Origin: a virus
IMG/VR virus record: IMGVR_UViG_3300025120_000127
Location: 1-43,641 of that record
Strand: one strand, 5' to 3'
Length of the DNA stretch: 43,641 nt
Shown here: positions 31,672-41,144 of the stretch, piece by piece
How positions within the stretch are numbered: position 1 is the stretch's first letter
Layout: the number at the start of each line of letters is the position of its first letter
Position numbers and translations under genes: made by a program
Notes under the pieces: generated by a model
What the model was told of the DNA's origin: nothing
What the model saw: only the letters and a program-made list of their open reading frames with translations
Databases searched by the model: none

Positions 31672-33145
31672 AATATTATTAGAGATGCAACAAGATATGC
31701 TGCTATTCGGCCGAATGGTAATGCCGAATATGTTTAGCAGTGAATCTCCACCGTTTCATTACGATCTAACTAAAGAGTTATTAGATACCGATACTAAACA
31801 AATTAATATTATAGCACCACGTGGTCATGCTAAGAGTTCTGTTGCTGCTGGTATTTTTCCATTGTTTCATTTAATGTTTACTAAAGGTGTAAAAGTGATT
31901 GTACTTGTATCTCGTACACAATCACACGCAACAAAGTTACTTGGAACGATAAAAGATGTTCTTGACTATTCACAGGAGTTTCGACACTTCTTTGGATATT
32001 GGGGAATGCAGTCAGCTAAGAAGTGGACTAACACCGAAGTGGAATTAAAAGATGGTAGTTTAATTATTTGTAAAGGTACAGGGCAACAGATACGTGGTAT
32101 TAAACATGGTAATCAACGACCAACGTTATTAATATTAGACGATCCAGAAGATGAAAATAATACTAAAACCTCAGAAGCTATGGAATACAATCTACGTTGG
32201 TTGTTGCAATCTGGTGTTCCATCCTTGGACCCGTTATCTGGTAGAATATGTGTTATTGGCACTCCGCAGCACGAACGTTGTATGGTAGAAACATTAAAAG
32301 AAATGAAAGGTTGGAGTACCTTAGAGTTTAGACCAGACCTAGAAAACAATGTAGCACTATGGGATGAAGTGTGGCCTATAGATAAATTAAAACAAAAGAA
32401 AGAAGAATTAGAAAGTATTAATCGACTGTCTGTGTTCTATAGGGAGTATTTGTGTCAAATCGTAGGAGATGAAGATGCTTTATTTAGAAAAGACTATATA
32501 CAGAACTACGAAGGATATATCGAAAAAGATGAACAAGGATTGTCAACTCTCATCCTGACGAGCCTTAATGGCGAGGAAGTAGAAGAGAGTAGACCTGTAA
32601 ACATCTTTACAGGAGTCGATCCTGCATCCAGTACGAAAAAGACTGCTGACTTCTCTGTGATATTTAATATAGCTATAGATCAAGAAGGTAATAGGTTTTG
32701 TCTTCCCTACTACAGGAAAAGAGCTACGCCTTTAGATTTAGCAGATGCTATTATAAGTAACTTTAAAACATTTAGAAGTACCAAGACTAGAATTGAATCT
32801 GTAGGTTATCAGGAAATGTTACGCCAATACATTAAAGAAAAAGCAGAAGAGATGGGTATGTTTATACCAGGATTAGAAATTAAAGAGAATCCTAGAACTA
32901 GCAAATCTTATAGATTAGAAAGTTTGCAACCTATCTTTGCTAACGGTAAGGTATTTATACAACCGTCTATGCAACATTTCGTAGATGAACTGTTACTTTA
33001 TCCTAGAGGTAAACACGATGACTTGTTAGATGGATTCTTTTATGCTAATAAAAATTGTTACAAACCACTACACGAAACGTCGTATTCTTCTCAAAAAGAG
33101 AGTGTATATGGCATTTCTTCTGTAAAAAATTGGAAAACTATATAA
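31658..33145 (+). CDS. terL: Terminase large subunit
   Basis: The 495-residue enzyme has the ATPase motifs Walker A APRGHAKSS (53-61) and Walker B LLILDD (157-162) followed by an acidic PED segment, and coupling motif IGTPQH (200-205). The C-terminal nuclease part has GVDPASS with D321, then D331, and KHDDLLDGF with D454, D455 and D458, the RNase H-like metal ligands. It packages DNA into the procapsid through the portal and cuts concatemers. Length and order are normal for the family. Which packaging strategy is used cannot be told from these motifs. Confidence 0.95.
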   Translation: MNKNKILLEMQQDMLLFGRMVMPNMFSSESPPFHYDLTKELLDTDTKQINIIAPRGHAKSSVAAGIFPLFHLMFTKGVKVIVLVSRTQSHATKLLGTIKDVLDYSQEFRHFFGYWGMQSAKKWTNTEVELKDGSLIICKGTGQQIRGIKHGNQRPTLLILDDPEDENNTKTSEAMEYNLRWLLQSGVPSLDPLSGRICVIGTPQHERCMVETLKEMKGWSTLEFRPDLENNVALWDEVWPIDKLKQKKEELESINRLSVFYREYLCQIVGDEDALFRKDYIQNYEGYIEKDEQGLSTLILTSLNGEEVEESRPVNIFTGVDPASSTKKTADFSVIFNIAIDQEGNRFCLPYYRKRATPLDLADAIISNFKTFRSTKTRIESVGYQEMLRQYIKEKAEEMGMFIPGLEIKENPRTSKSYRLESLQPIFANGKVFIQPSMQHFVDELLLYPRGKHDDLLDGFFYANKNCYKPLHETSYSSQKESVYGISSVKNWKTI

Positions 33146-33150
33146 TATCC

Positions 33151-33178
33151 TTGACTATTATGTATACTTTCTTATAAG
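33151..33178 (+). promoter_or_regulatory. Sigma70-like promoter before the portal
   Basis: TTGACT at 33151-33156 and TATAAG at 33173-33178, spaced by 16 bases, each match the bacterial consensus at five of six positions. They lie in the only sizeable gap of the packaging block, six bases after the large terminase stop, and would drive the portal-capsid genes with host RNA polymerase. Confidence 0.5.
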
Positions 33179-33192
33179 TTAATATAAGGGAT

Positions 33193-33339
33193 ATGAATAT
33201 TGATATACAAAAATATTATTTAACTCTCGACGATTTAGATAAGATCTTACATAAAACGACAGACGTAAAAGTACCAAAGGGATATAAGGTTATAAATGCC
33301 AGAACAAATAAAAAAGAGAACGACAGCGTCAAGACGTGA
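33193..33339 (+). CDS. Mini-protein overlapping the portal start (48 aa)
   Basis: The frame starts at ATG 33193 after AAGGG and ends at 33339, 44 bases inside the portal gene in another phase. The product has an N-terminal helix (YYLTLDDLDKIL) and a basic C-terminal part. Absence of other genes in this gap and the reasonable start argue for translation; the overlap argues for caution. No function known. Confidence 0.5.
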   Translation: MNIDIQKYYLTLDDLDKILHKTTDVKVPKGYKVINARTNKKENDSVKT

Positions 33340-35644
33340 AGCAAAAGATAAGCTGTCTGATGTTTTTGGATTTGAAAAAGGTAAACCTACACCAGAAGAA
33401 GGTGAAATTCATGAAGAGGTACAAGAATCATTAGAACTATTAAATGAATATGACAATAGTCGTGAAGCGTGGGCTGTTAAGTTTCAAGAGTCTTTAGAGT
33501 TTAGAGCAGGAGCACAATGGACTAACGACGAACGTGAAGTCTTAGAATCTCGTGGTCAAGCACCTATAGTTGTAAATAGAATACATCCTATCGTAGAAAC
33601 AGCTAAATCATTACTTACTTACAATTCACCACAGTTTCGTTCTACAGCTAGAGAAGACTCCGATAGAGATACGGCAAAAGTTTTTTCAGATTTATTTTCT
33701 TGGGTGTGGGATCAATCAGCAGGTGATGAAGAATTAAAAAAAGTTATTGACGATTATTATGTTGGCGGTATGGGCGTAATGCACGTATATCAAGATCCAG
33801 ATGCAGATTTAGGTAAAGGTGAAGTGTACATTAAAGGAGTAAATCCACTAGATGTATACATTGATCCTAACTCTAAAGATGTTTATGCAAGAGATGCTGC
33901 ACATATTTTAGTAGTGAAATACATTACAGATGAACAAGCTATGCAAGTATATCCAGAATTTACTGAGATTATAATGGATTCAGAAAGTGCAGTAGATGGA
34001 GACGAAGACTATCCTGAAACAAATTTATCAGCAGGTGAAGGTCAAATATTTAGCACAGATGAAACTACTACATATCATAACAAAAGAAAGTATATTGAAA
34101 AATATACAAAAGAAATGCATCAGTACTACAATATCTATGAAACATTTTCTAGAAAAGAATTATTATTTAATAAAGATGAGTACAACGAATACTTATCTAA
34201 AAAATATATAAAACTTTCTAAGATTACTGGAGAAGAAATAATTGTGTTTGACGAAGTAGCTATGGATGAACTTTACAACATTTTACAATCAATAGGACAT
34301 GTATTTCATTTTACTTTACCAGAACCTGAGTTTGATGATCAAGGAAATATTATTCCACAAGACCCTAAAAAAGTTGCTGGTCCAGAAGACAAGGATGGTA
34401 TACCAGGTAGTACTACATCTATTATTCCTATTACTACAGAAGAATTAATTGGTTTAGAATTAATTGAATCAGTTGTTATAGATAAGTGTTGTGTCAAACA
34501 ATGTGTTACAGTTGGAAATAATTTAATGTATACTAGAATATTACCAGTAGAAGATTATCCTATTGTTCCTTTAATGAATATACATCACAGAAATCCTTAT
34601 CCAGAATCTGATGTAAGATTATATAGACCTTTGCAAGAGTATATTAATAAGATACGATCTTTAATTATTGCTCATGCAAGTACAAGTACAAATGTTAAAT
34701 TATTGATTCCTCGTGGCTCAGCAGACCTTCGTCAAATAGAGGAGGAGTGGAGTAAAGCGGGGACTAGCGTTATTGAGTTTGATGCTGAGCTTGGTGCACC
34801 TATCGTTGCTGGTCCCGTGCCACTTCCAAATGAGTTATATAAAAACGAAGCTGATGCTAAGTATGACTTAGAGTATGGTTTTGGTATTTTTGAACTTATG
34901 CAAGGTAGTGGACAAAATGCACCTTCTACGTATAGAGGAACATTAGTTGTTGACGAGTTTGGTCAAAGAAGAATTAAATCAAGAAGAGATGATGTAGAAA
35001 ACTTTTTAAATCAAGTAGGTAGAATTGCAGTACCACTAATGCAACAAATGTATACAGAGGAAAAAGTTGTACGATTAGTACAACCTAATGGTACAGAAAA
35101 AGAAGAAAGATTTAACTTCTTTAAAGAAAGTGAAACAGGAGATGTTAAAATGTTTCATGATGTAGCAATTGGTAGATACGATGTAAAAGTTGTAGCTGGT
35201 TCTACATTACCTACAAATAGAATGGCACTGTTAAATACTTATATGCAAATGTTCCAAATGGGTTTAATAGACCAAGCAGAAGTACTAAAGAAATCAGAAA
35301 TTATAGATATCGATGGAGTACTAGAACGTTCAGGTCAAATGAAACAAATGGCACAACAATTACAGATGACACAAGAAGAATTAAAGAAGGTCAAGGGAGA
35401 CCTTCAAACTGCTATGCGTGAAGAGCTACATGCTAAGAAACGTTTAGAAGTAGAAAAGTTTAGTGGCGATTTAGATAAAATATCTAATCGAGCTGAAGCT
35501 GCTACCGAGATGTATAAATCTAGGATAGCAGATAGTGAAAAAAACCTGATGAACTCAGTTAAACAAGTAGGCAAAGAACAGATGGAGGAAGATGAAGATC
35601 GACCTTCAGCATCTTTAGAAGCCCTTGAAGAAATTGAGAGTTAG
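33296..35644 (+). CDS. Portal protein (P22-type)
   Basis: The product has 782 residues. Typical segments are LEFRAGAQWTNDEREVL with RGQAPIVVNRI, then VEVYIKG-like strands, DVYIDPNSKD and ARDAAHILVVKYI, followed by a long helical C-terminal arm. These match the P22 and related podophage portals, which form the dodecameric DNA channel at one vertex. The C-terminal 110 residues are predicted coiled coil (QQLQMTQEELKKVKGDL), like the barrel of P22. It begins 18 bases after a sigma70-like promoter region. Confidence 0.87.
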   Translation: MPEQIKKRTTASRREAKDKLSDVFGFEKGKPTPEEGEIHEEVQESLELLNEYDNSREAWAVKFQESLEFRAGAQWTNDEREVLESRGQAPIVVNRIHPIVETAKSLLTYNSPQFRSTAREDSDRDTAKVFSDLFSWVWDQSAGDEELKKVIDDYYVGGMGVMHVYQDPDADLGKGEVYIKGVNPLDVYIDPNSKDVYARDAAHILVVKYITDEQAMQVYPEFTEIIMDSESAVDGDEDYPETNLSAGEGQIFSTDETTTYHNKRKYIEKYTKEMHQYYNIYETFSRKELLFNKDEYNEYLSKKYIKLSKITGEEIIVFDEVAMDELYNILQSIGHVFHFTLPEPEFDDQGNIIPQDPKKVAGPEDKDGIPGSTTSIIPITTEELIGLELIESVVIDKCCVKQCVTVGNNLMYTRILPVEDYPIVPLMNIHHRNPYPESDVRLYRPLQEYINKIRSLIIAHASTSTNVKLLIPRGSADLRQIEEEWSKAGTSVIEFDAELGAPIVAGPVPLPNELYKNEADAKYDLEYGFGIFELMQGSGQNAPSTYRGTLVVDEFGQRRIKSRRDDVENFLNQVGRIAVPLMQQMYTEEKVVRLVQPNGTEKEERFNFFKESETGDVKMFHDVAIGRYDVKVVAGSTLPTNRMALLNTYMQMFQMGLIDQAEVLKKSEIIDIDGVLERSGQMKQMAQQLQMTQEELKKVKGDLQTAMREELHAKKRLEVEKFSGDLDKISNRAEAATEMYKSRIADSEKNLMNSVKQVGKEQMEEDEDRPSASLEALEEIES

Positions 35645-35663
35645 GGAAAGGTAATAACATACT

Positions 35664-36533
35664 ATGAATAATGAAGAGATAACAAACGTAGATCCATTAA
35701 TGAATCAAGGAACTGCCCTTGATGCAAGTAAAGAAGATGACATCTTTAGTGAGATATTTGGTGACCAAGAAGTGAGCAAATTTGTTGCTCCTATTGAGCC
35801 AAAGTCAAACGAAGGTTTACCATCAGAAGGAACTATTGATGTGAATCCTAAAGAAGATCCTAATCAATTTCAGTACTGGCAAAGCCAAGCTGACAAAAAG
35901 GATGCTGAACTGCTTGATTTAAAAAGCAGGATGGATAGAGTTGAACAACAAAGAACATCTATTGAACAACCTACACAACAGCAACCTGAGCCTATACAAG
36001 AGACAGCTAAACCTGTTAAACCTGTAAGGCCAACCGATTTTGATTCTTCTGAAGCACTAACTGATCCTAATAGTAAGTCTGCAAAGTATGTAGCAGATAG
36101 GGATATGTATTTAGAGAATCTTACTGAATACACTACACTTCAAATGAATAACCAACAAAAACAAATATTACAAACTAGCAAACAATCTGCGGAAGCAGCA
36201 AACAGAGCTAAACTTGTAAATGATTTGCAAACTAAATATAGTTATTCTCCTGAAGAAGCTAATGATTTTATTGTAAAAATGTCCGCACCAGAGTCATTGT
36301 CCTTAGACAATTTGGTAAAACTGCATAGAGGAGAACAACAAGTACAACAACCTGTTGTCAATCAATCTACAGCAGATTTACAATTAGAAGTGATGAGACA
36401 ACGCAAAGAAAAGTTAGCTATTCCCAAACCTATTGCGACACAACCTAGTGCTAATGTGCAGTCATCTAGAAAAGTAGAAGATAAAATGATGGATTCCATG
36501 ATTGGAAGTTTCCAAAAAAAGAATCCATTTTAG
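35664..36533 (+). CDS. Probable scaffolding protein
   Basis: The product has 289 residues, is acidic and Q/E/K-rich, and lies between portal and capsid as usual for scaffolds. A helical middle part (QADKKDAELLDLKSRMDRVE) and a proline/glutamine-rich linker (QQPEPIQETAKPVKPV) are followed by a C-terminal helix-turn-helix-like basic tail that ends SFQKKNPF, the sort of tail that contacts coat protein. It is probably needed for procapsid assembly and released later. No sequence family is recognised by eye. Confidence 0.7.
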   Translation: MNNEEITNVDPLMNQGTALDASKEDDIFSEIFGDQEVSKFVAPIEPKSNEGLPSEGTIDVNPKEDPNQFQYWQSQADKKDAELLDLKSRMDRVEQQRTSIEQPTQQQPEPIQETAKPVKPVRPTDFDSSEALTDPNSKSAKYVADRDMYLENLTEYTTLQMNNQQKQILQTSKQSAEAANRAKLVNDLQTKYSYSPEEANDFIVKMSAPESLSLDNLVKLHRGEQQVQQPVVNQSTADLQLEVMRQRKEKLAIPKPIATQPSANVQSSRKVEDKMMDSMIGSFQKKNPF

Positions 36534-36560
36534 ATAAACCTAAAAGGAAGAGAGTAAAAG

Positions 36561-38015
36561 ATGGCTAATTATAGTATCACACCTGGTGTGACTTTAGACG
36601 GAGCTAATGGAAGCGCTTCTTCGATTAATGATTCAAGACGAATCTTTAACTTCGGAGAAAGAGTTGCTGAACTAGCACCACAAACATCACCTTTTTTAAC
36701 CTATCTAGCTAGAGTCGGTAAGAAAGCTACAGACGATCCTGTGTTCAAGTTCTTAGAACAAAGACATCAGTATCAAAGACGTAACTTCACATGTGCTCAA
36801 GCTAAAGATATAACTAATTATAGTTCAGGAAACTGGGCTGTAACTGGTTTAAGACTGGATGCACCTTATGACCAGTTTGGTAGAGAAGTTGATACAAGTG
36901 TAAGACCTGAATTTTTAATTGTAGGTCAAATAATCGCTGTAGAAGGCGAATGGGATGAAGATGGATCTGATGGTAGTGACAAACCAGTAATAGCATATTT
37001 CAGGGTGACAGCTGTAGATAATGCAAATTCTGCGTATGCAGTAATATCAGGAACATTCCTAAAAGCAATATTAAAACCAACGCATTCTGCTAATGGAGCA
37101 GCTGCTGCAACTAAGGGCTTAGTAGCTCCTGGAGCAGACGATCACTTACGTATCGATGATAACGTTAGAGGTCAAGTAGTTGGTTCGGCATACGCTGAGG
37201 GTCACGATGGTGACACTTTGACAGGATGGAAAGATGAGTTTTTCTCAAGAGAGGGTTATACCCAAATCTTTAAAACTCTTGTACCATTGTTTTCTGGATC
37301 AGCGTTAGCTACACGTTACCGTGGAGTATCTAACGAATACATGAGAGTATATCAAGAAAAACTTATGGAACATAAGATGGATCTTGAACATGCTTTCTTA
37401 TTCGGTATGGGAACAGATGACCAAGGAGTAGCAGGTACATCTGGACCAATGCGTAGAACATGGGGTATCTTACCATATACAGAAGCATACGGAAAAGTAA
37501 AAACTTTCCAATACGCTGATGCAACTTACGATTCATTCGTAGATGCTATGGAAGATGTATTCTCACCAGAATCTGGAAACAGTGGCGAGAAACTTGTTCT
37601 GTGTTCAAGAAAAGTTATGTCCTTCTTTAATAAATTAGGAGGTAACTCATTCTTAGGTAATATGATGGCTCAACAAAATAACAGTAAAGACATTTATGCT
37701 GGTGGTTCTGGATTTGATATGCAGAACATCCAAAATGAATTTGGTATGGCTGTAACTAGAATTTCTACTATTTATGGTGGAATTAACCTAGTAGCTGAAC
37801 CACTATTCAGAAATCAACATGAAAATACTGCTATTATGATCGATCTGAACAACGTTGCTTATAGACCGTTAGAAGGTAATGGAGTATCAAGAGATACGCA
37901 AATTATCACTAACATTCAAGGTGACGGAGTAGATGGAAGAAAAGACATGATTCTTACAGAAGCAGGTCTTGAAATTTCATTACCAGAAACACACACTGTG
38001 TTACAATTTGTGTAG
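36561..38015 (+). CDS. Major capsid protein
   Basis: The 484-residue product follows the scaffold, has AAGGAAGAG upstream and shows the mix of HK97-fold coat proteins: an N-terminal arm (DSRRIFNFGERVAELAPQTS), a long helix and spine region, and a glycine-rich loop. Family resemblance is to podophage coat proteins with an inserted domain (length 430-480 in related groups). No further sub-family can be assigned from the raw sequence. A strong inverted repeat follows the gene. Confidence 0.85.
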   Translation: MANYSITPGVTLDGANGSASSINDSRRIFNFGERVAELAPQTSPFLTYLARVGKKATDDPVFKFLEQRHQYQRRNFTCAQAKDITNYSSGNWAVTGLRLDAPYDQFGREVDTSVRPEFLIVGQIIAVEGEWDEDGSDGSDKPVIAYFRVTAVDNANSAYAVISGTFLKAILKPTHSANGAAAATKGLVAPGADDHLRIDDNVRGQVVGSAYAEGHDGDTLTGWKDEFFSREGYTQIFKTLVPLFSGSALATRYRGVSNEYMRVYQEKLMEHKMDLEHAFLFGMGTDDQGVAGTSGPMRRTWGILPYTEAYGKVKTFQYADATYDSFVDAMEDVFSPESGNSGEKLVLCSRKVMSFFNKLGGNSFLGNMMAQQNNSKDIYAGGSGFDMQNIQNEFGMAVTRISTIYGGINLVAEPLFRNQHENTAIMIDLNNVAYRPLEGNGVSRDTQIITNIQGDGVDGRKDMILTEAGLEISLPETHTVLQFV

Positions 38016-38029
38016 CATGATATAATAAC

Positions 38030-38053
38030 GAGGGGGATGAAATACTCCCCCTC
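38030..38053. terminator. Hairpin after the capsid gene
   Basis: GAGGGGGA at 38030-38037 and TCCCCCTC at 38046-38053 are perfectly complementary around an eight-base loop. They lie 15 bases after the capsid stop and just before the next gene. No T-run follows (ATTTAAGGGGG), so it may be an attenuator, or a stabilising or processing structure that keeps capsid mRNA abundant. Confidence 0.5.
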
Positions 38054-38069
38054 ATTTAAGGGGGTAATT

Positions 38070-38360
38070 ATGGGTTTTAAATTTGATGGTAAAAAAGTAA
38101 AAGCAGATATGACTAAAAATTTAGGATATGCACAAGCAGGAGCAACTAAATTTATTGAAAAAGCTGGAGCTGCTGCATCTACTGCAAAACAAATGGGCGG
38201 AAAAGCAACTGGACAAGCTATAGCTGGTAAAGCAATTAATGCTTTTGGTAAAGGAATGAAATTGGCTAAAGCTAATCCTGCTATACTAGGAGCTACTGTT
38301 GTTGGAATGGGTATTCAAAATACTATTAATAGAATTAAGACAAGAAGGGCTAAAAAATAA
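38070..38360 (+). CDS. Small alanine/glycine-rich protein (96 aa)
   Basis: Start ATG 38070 follows GGGGGTAATT; an in-frame ATG at 38037 lies inside the hairpin. The product is rich in A, G and K (KFIEKAGAAASTAKQMGGKA), with an amphipathic helix and a short hydrophobic stretch (NPAILGATVVGMGI) near the end. It is likely a minor virion or membrane-active protein. No family recognised. Confidence 0.65.
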   Translation: MGFKFDGKKVKADMTKNLGYAQAGATKFIEKAGAAASTAKQMGGKATGQAIAGKAINAFGKGMKLAKANPAILGATVVGMGIQNTINRIKTRRAKK

Positions 38361-38563
38361 TGACTATCGTAACTAGAGCAGCTAGACAATTGATAGGCTT
38401 AGCTAAAACTAAAAAACGATCTCAAAGAAATTTGAACGATTTGCAGAATTATTCTGAGATTTTAAGTTTAAATAAAAAAGCTGGAACAAGTCAAAGACTG
38501 TACAATCAAACAGGTATGCATAGTGTTTATGATGTTTTAAAGAAAAAAAGAGGAGCTAAGTAA
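38360..38563 (+). CDS. Small basic protein (67 aa)
   Basis: Overlaps the previous stop by one base. Basic and helical (RAARQLIGLAKTKKRSQRN) with a C-terminal KKKRGAK. It could bind DNA or contact the portal. No family recognised. The following gene starts three bases later. Confidence 0.65.
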   Translation: MTIVTRAARQLIGLAKTKKRSQRNLNDLQNYSEILSLNKKAGTSQRLYNQTGMHSVYDVLKKKRGAK

Positions 38564-38565
38564 TA

Positions 38566-40491
38566 ATGAGTTTTCAAACTGACATAGAAGCTATAACTGG
38601 TAGTATTAGTAGTATTACTACTGAAGCTACTCAGTATTTAAGAGAAGGTGTAAAACAAGTAACTAAACTTGTTATGAACAATCCTGATATGAAAATGAGA
38701 TTAACTCAAAATAGTAACGCTTTAACTAATTCTAATTTAACATTTAGTATGACAAATGTATTAAGCGTTGTAAGCGTAACAAGGTTAGATGCAAACTCTA
38801 ATGGAAGAGCAAGATCATGTGCAGAAATACCAGAAGAACTTGTAGGTCAGTATGAAGATACGAATAGTATTTATTTTACTACAAAGTTAGATCCTAAATA
38901 TTATGTATCTAATAACGTATTAAGTGTATTACCTGCACCTACAGCAAATCAAACTGCATTAGTAAAACATATTACACCTGAAATTAATACAGGGTTAAGT
39001 GAAAGTGATGTAGGTAATTTTCCACCTGAGTTAAATAGAGGTGTAGTTTTGTATGCAGCAGGTGAAGTATTTAGAAAATTTTTAAACAATAAAAATGCTA
39101 CATTAGTTGCATTGTCGTTACAAAATGTAACACCACCTTCATCACCTAGTTTAGATTTGATTACATATACTGGACCAACTAATTCAGATGTAGGTAATGG
39201 TGCTACTGCAAGTTCTGTATCAAGTCCTACAAATGTAGTAGCTTCTAGTAAAATAAATTTAGGAGCAGCGCCTAGTTATGATAAACTACAAAATTATAGT
39301 TTAACATCAATCGGTAGTATGGGAGCTTTAGATTTAACAGGTATATCTATACCTACCTCAAACATCGGTTTGTCCATAGTGACCTATTCTGGGCCTTCTA
39401 ATAGCGATGTTGGTACTATTTCAGATACAAGTGTATCGTTTAGTACAACTATTTCTTCGGGTAACAAAGCAGATGTGTCACCAGCGCCAGAATATAATAA
39501 TCCTTCTAGTAGTGTTGATTTTGCAACTGGTGGAACTTCGGTAGACACTTTCTTAGGAACTGAAGATGTTGAATTAGCAGCAATAGCTTTAAGAAAAGAA
39601 CAACAAAAATTACAAGATTATCAAGCTGACATACAAAACAATTCTGTAGATTTTAATAGTAATGTAGAAAAATTTAGAGCAGATAATCAAATGTCTTTAG
39701 ATAAAGTGCAAAGAGATTTACAAGCTAGTATGCAAACAGCACAATTAGATTTAGCCGAAGCGCAAGCAGATGCACAAATAGCATCTACTAAAAAAGATAG
39801 AGAGTTTGCTGAAAAGTCACAACGTCTAATACAAAATGCTATTAATGATATGTCTGCAGCAATTAAAGATAATGAGTTTAAAATAGGAGAGTTTAATTCA
39901 TTATTAAATAAATATCAAAGCGAAGTAAACACTTCTATATCTGAGCATCAATCAAATGTAGCTAGAGAAATACAAAAAGCGCAATTACTTAGAAGTACAG
40001 AACTTTCACAGTTTGGTGTACAGATGCAAGACGAACTAAATAATTTTCAATCTGATGCTTTATCTTATCAGTCTAACATACAGTCTGAGCTAGATAAAAC
40101 ACAAAGAGATCTACAAGCTTTAGTATCTAAAGCACAGAACGATTTATCTGCAGCACAAGCAACAGCACAATTAGCTACTAGTGTTAGTTTGCAGAATCAA
40201 GCAGAAAAATCACAAAGACTTATACAGAATGCTATCAAGGTTATGGAAACAGCTATACAAAATAATGCTGCTAAAATATCTAAGTACAATTCTGAAATAC
40301 AATCTTATGCTACAAAAGTAACTGAAGAAGTACAACAGTATCAAGCTAGTTTACAAGAAGTAGTGCAAGATTATAATTGGTTAGCACAACAATACCAAAT
40401 AGTTAAAAATGATTTTATAGATTTTTTATCACCATATTTATTAATGAGAGGAGTGCCAAATGAAGTTGCAGCAAATGATAGACCAAGTTAA
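38566..40491 (+). CDS. Virion protein with long coiled coils (641 aa)
   Basis: The N-terminal part (residues about 1-190) resembles neck or adaptor-type proteins. Then come two related Gly/Ser-rich repeats (ITYTGPTNSDVG and VTYSGPSNSDVG, about 100 residues apart). The C-terminal half (about 330-640) is a long coiled coil made of two similar copies, each with LIQNAI preceded by AEKSQR. It might form a fibrous neck or tail structure. The last base region overlaps the next gene by 32 bases. Confidence 0.6.
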   Translation: MSFQTDIEAITGSISSITTEATQYLREGVKQVTKLVMNNPDMKMRLTQNSNALTNSNLTFSMTNVLSVVSVTRLDANSNGRARSCAEIPEELVGQYEDTNSIYFTTKLDPKYYVSNNVLSVLPAPTANQTALVKHITPEINTGLSESDVGNFPPELNRGVVLYAAGEVFRKFLNNKNATLVALSLQNVTPPSSPSLDLITYTGPTNSDVGNGATASSVSSPTNVVASSKINLGAAPSYDKLQNYSLTSIGSMGALDLTGISIPTSNIGLSIVTYSGPSNSDVGTISDTSVSFSTTISSGNKADVSPAPEYNNPSSSVDFATGGTSVDTFLGTEDVELAAIALRKEQQKLQDYQADIQNNSVDFNSNVEKFRADNQMSLDKVQRDLQASMQTAQLDLAEAQADAQIASTKKDREFAEKSQRLIQNAINDMSAAIKDNEFKIGEFNSLLNKYQSEVNTSISEHQSNVAREIQKAQLLRSTELSQFGVQMQDELNNFQSDALSYQSNIQSELDKTQRDLQALVSKAQNDLSAAQATAQLATSVSLQNQAEKSQRLIQNAIKVMETAIQNNAAKISKYNSEIQSYATKVTEEVQQYQASLQEVVQDYNWLAQQYQIVKNDFIDFLSPYLLMRGVPNEVAANDRPS

Positions 40492-40738
40492 AAAACATCA
40501 TCCAGATTTAGGATTAAATGAAATTATACATTTATTAAACCAAGCGTCAGATGAATTTTGTGCAAGAACTTTATTGTTAGATGAAGCTACTCAATTTACA
40601 ACTACAGCTAGTCAACGTTATTATGGTTTAAAAGATACTATATTAGAAATTAAATCAGTTGATCTTGAAGACAAAGATGGTAATCATGTTACAATTAAAA
40701 GATTAATGGGTAGACCTCAATATAGGGATTTAACATAA
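40460..40738 (+). CDS. Head-tail adaptor-like protein (92 aa)
   Basis: Sequence MKLQQMIDQVKKHHPDLGLN and the helical NEIIHLLNQASDEFC look like the N-terminal helix bundle of podophage adaptor/gatekeeper proteins (P22 gp4 / T7 gp11 type). A beta segment with ITS ILEIKSVDL-like strands follows. It overlaps the previous gene by 32 bases and the next by one base, and the next gene may be its second half. Confidence 0.55.
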   Translation: MKLQQMIDQVKKHHPDLGLNEIIHLLNQASDEFCARTLLLDEATQFTTTASQRYYGLKDTILEIKSVDLEDKDGNHVTIKRLMGRPQYRDLT

Positions 40739-41136
40739 TGGCTCACAATACAGAAAATATAATTACTAAACATAACGTTTATTGGATAGAAAGAGATTCT
40801 ATCGGTTTAGCAGAATATGATTCTACAAGAACTGGTAAAAATACGTATACAAGTTTAACAAGTGCATTAACTGTTACTTTATTTTATTATAAAAAAGCAA
40901 CACATTTTAATACAAATGACGCTACCGATATGACAGAACAAAGTGAGTTACCATTACAGTTTCATCAATATCTAGTAGATAGAGTTGTACAATTAGGGTA
41001 TGAACAAAAACCAGAAATGATACAGATGGCACCATACTTTGAACAAAAATTTGAAAAAGGAATTAAAGAGGGAAAAATGTTTGCTAACCGTGGAAGAGTC
41101 AGTGGGATTAGACACGTGAAGCAATCTAGCTTTTAG
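40738..41136 (+). CDS. Adaptor-like protein, second part (132 aa)
   Basis: Starts in the stop of the preceding gene. Beta segments with FYYKKATHF are followed by helical SELPLQFHQYLVDRVVQLGY and a basic end (KFEKGIKEGKMF, RGRVSG). The helix pattern and the conserved-looking YEQKPE segment recall the C-terminal part of head-tail adaptors. Together with the previous gene it may form one functional unit made in two pieces. Confidence 0.55.
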   Translation: MAHNTENIITKHNVYWIERDSIGLAEYDSTRTGKNTYTSLTSALTVTLFYYKKATHFNTNDATDMTEQSELPLQFHQYLVDRVVQLGYEQKPEMIQMAPYFEQKFEKGIKEGKMFANRGRVSGIRHVKQSSF

Positions 41137-41144
41137 GAGGAAGC

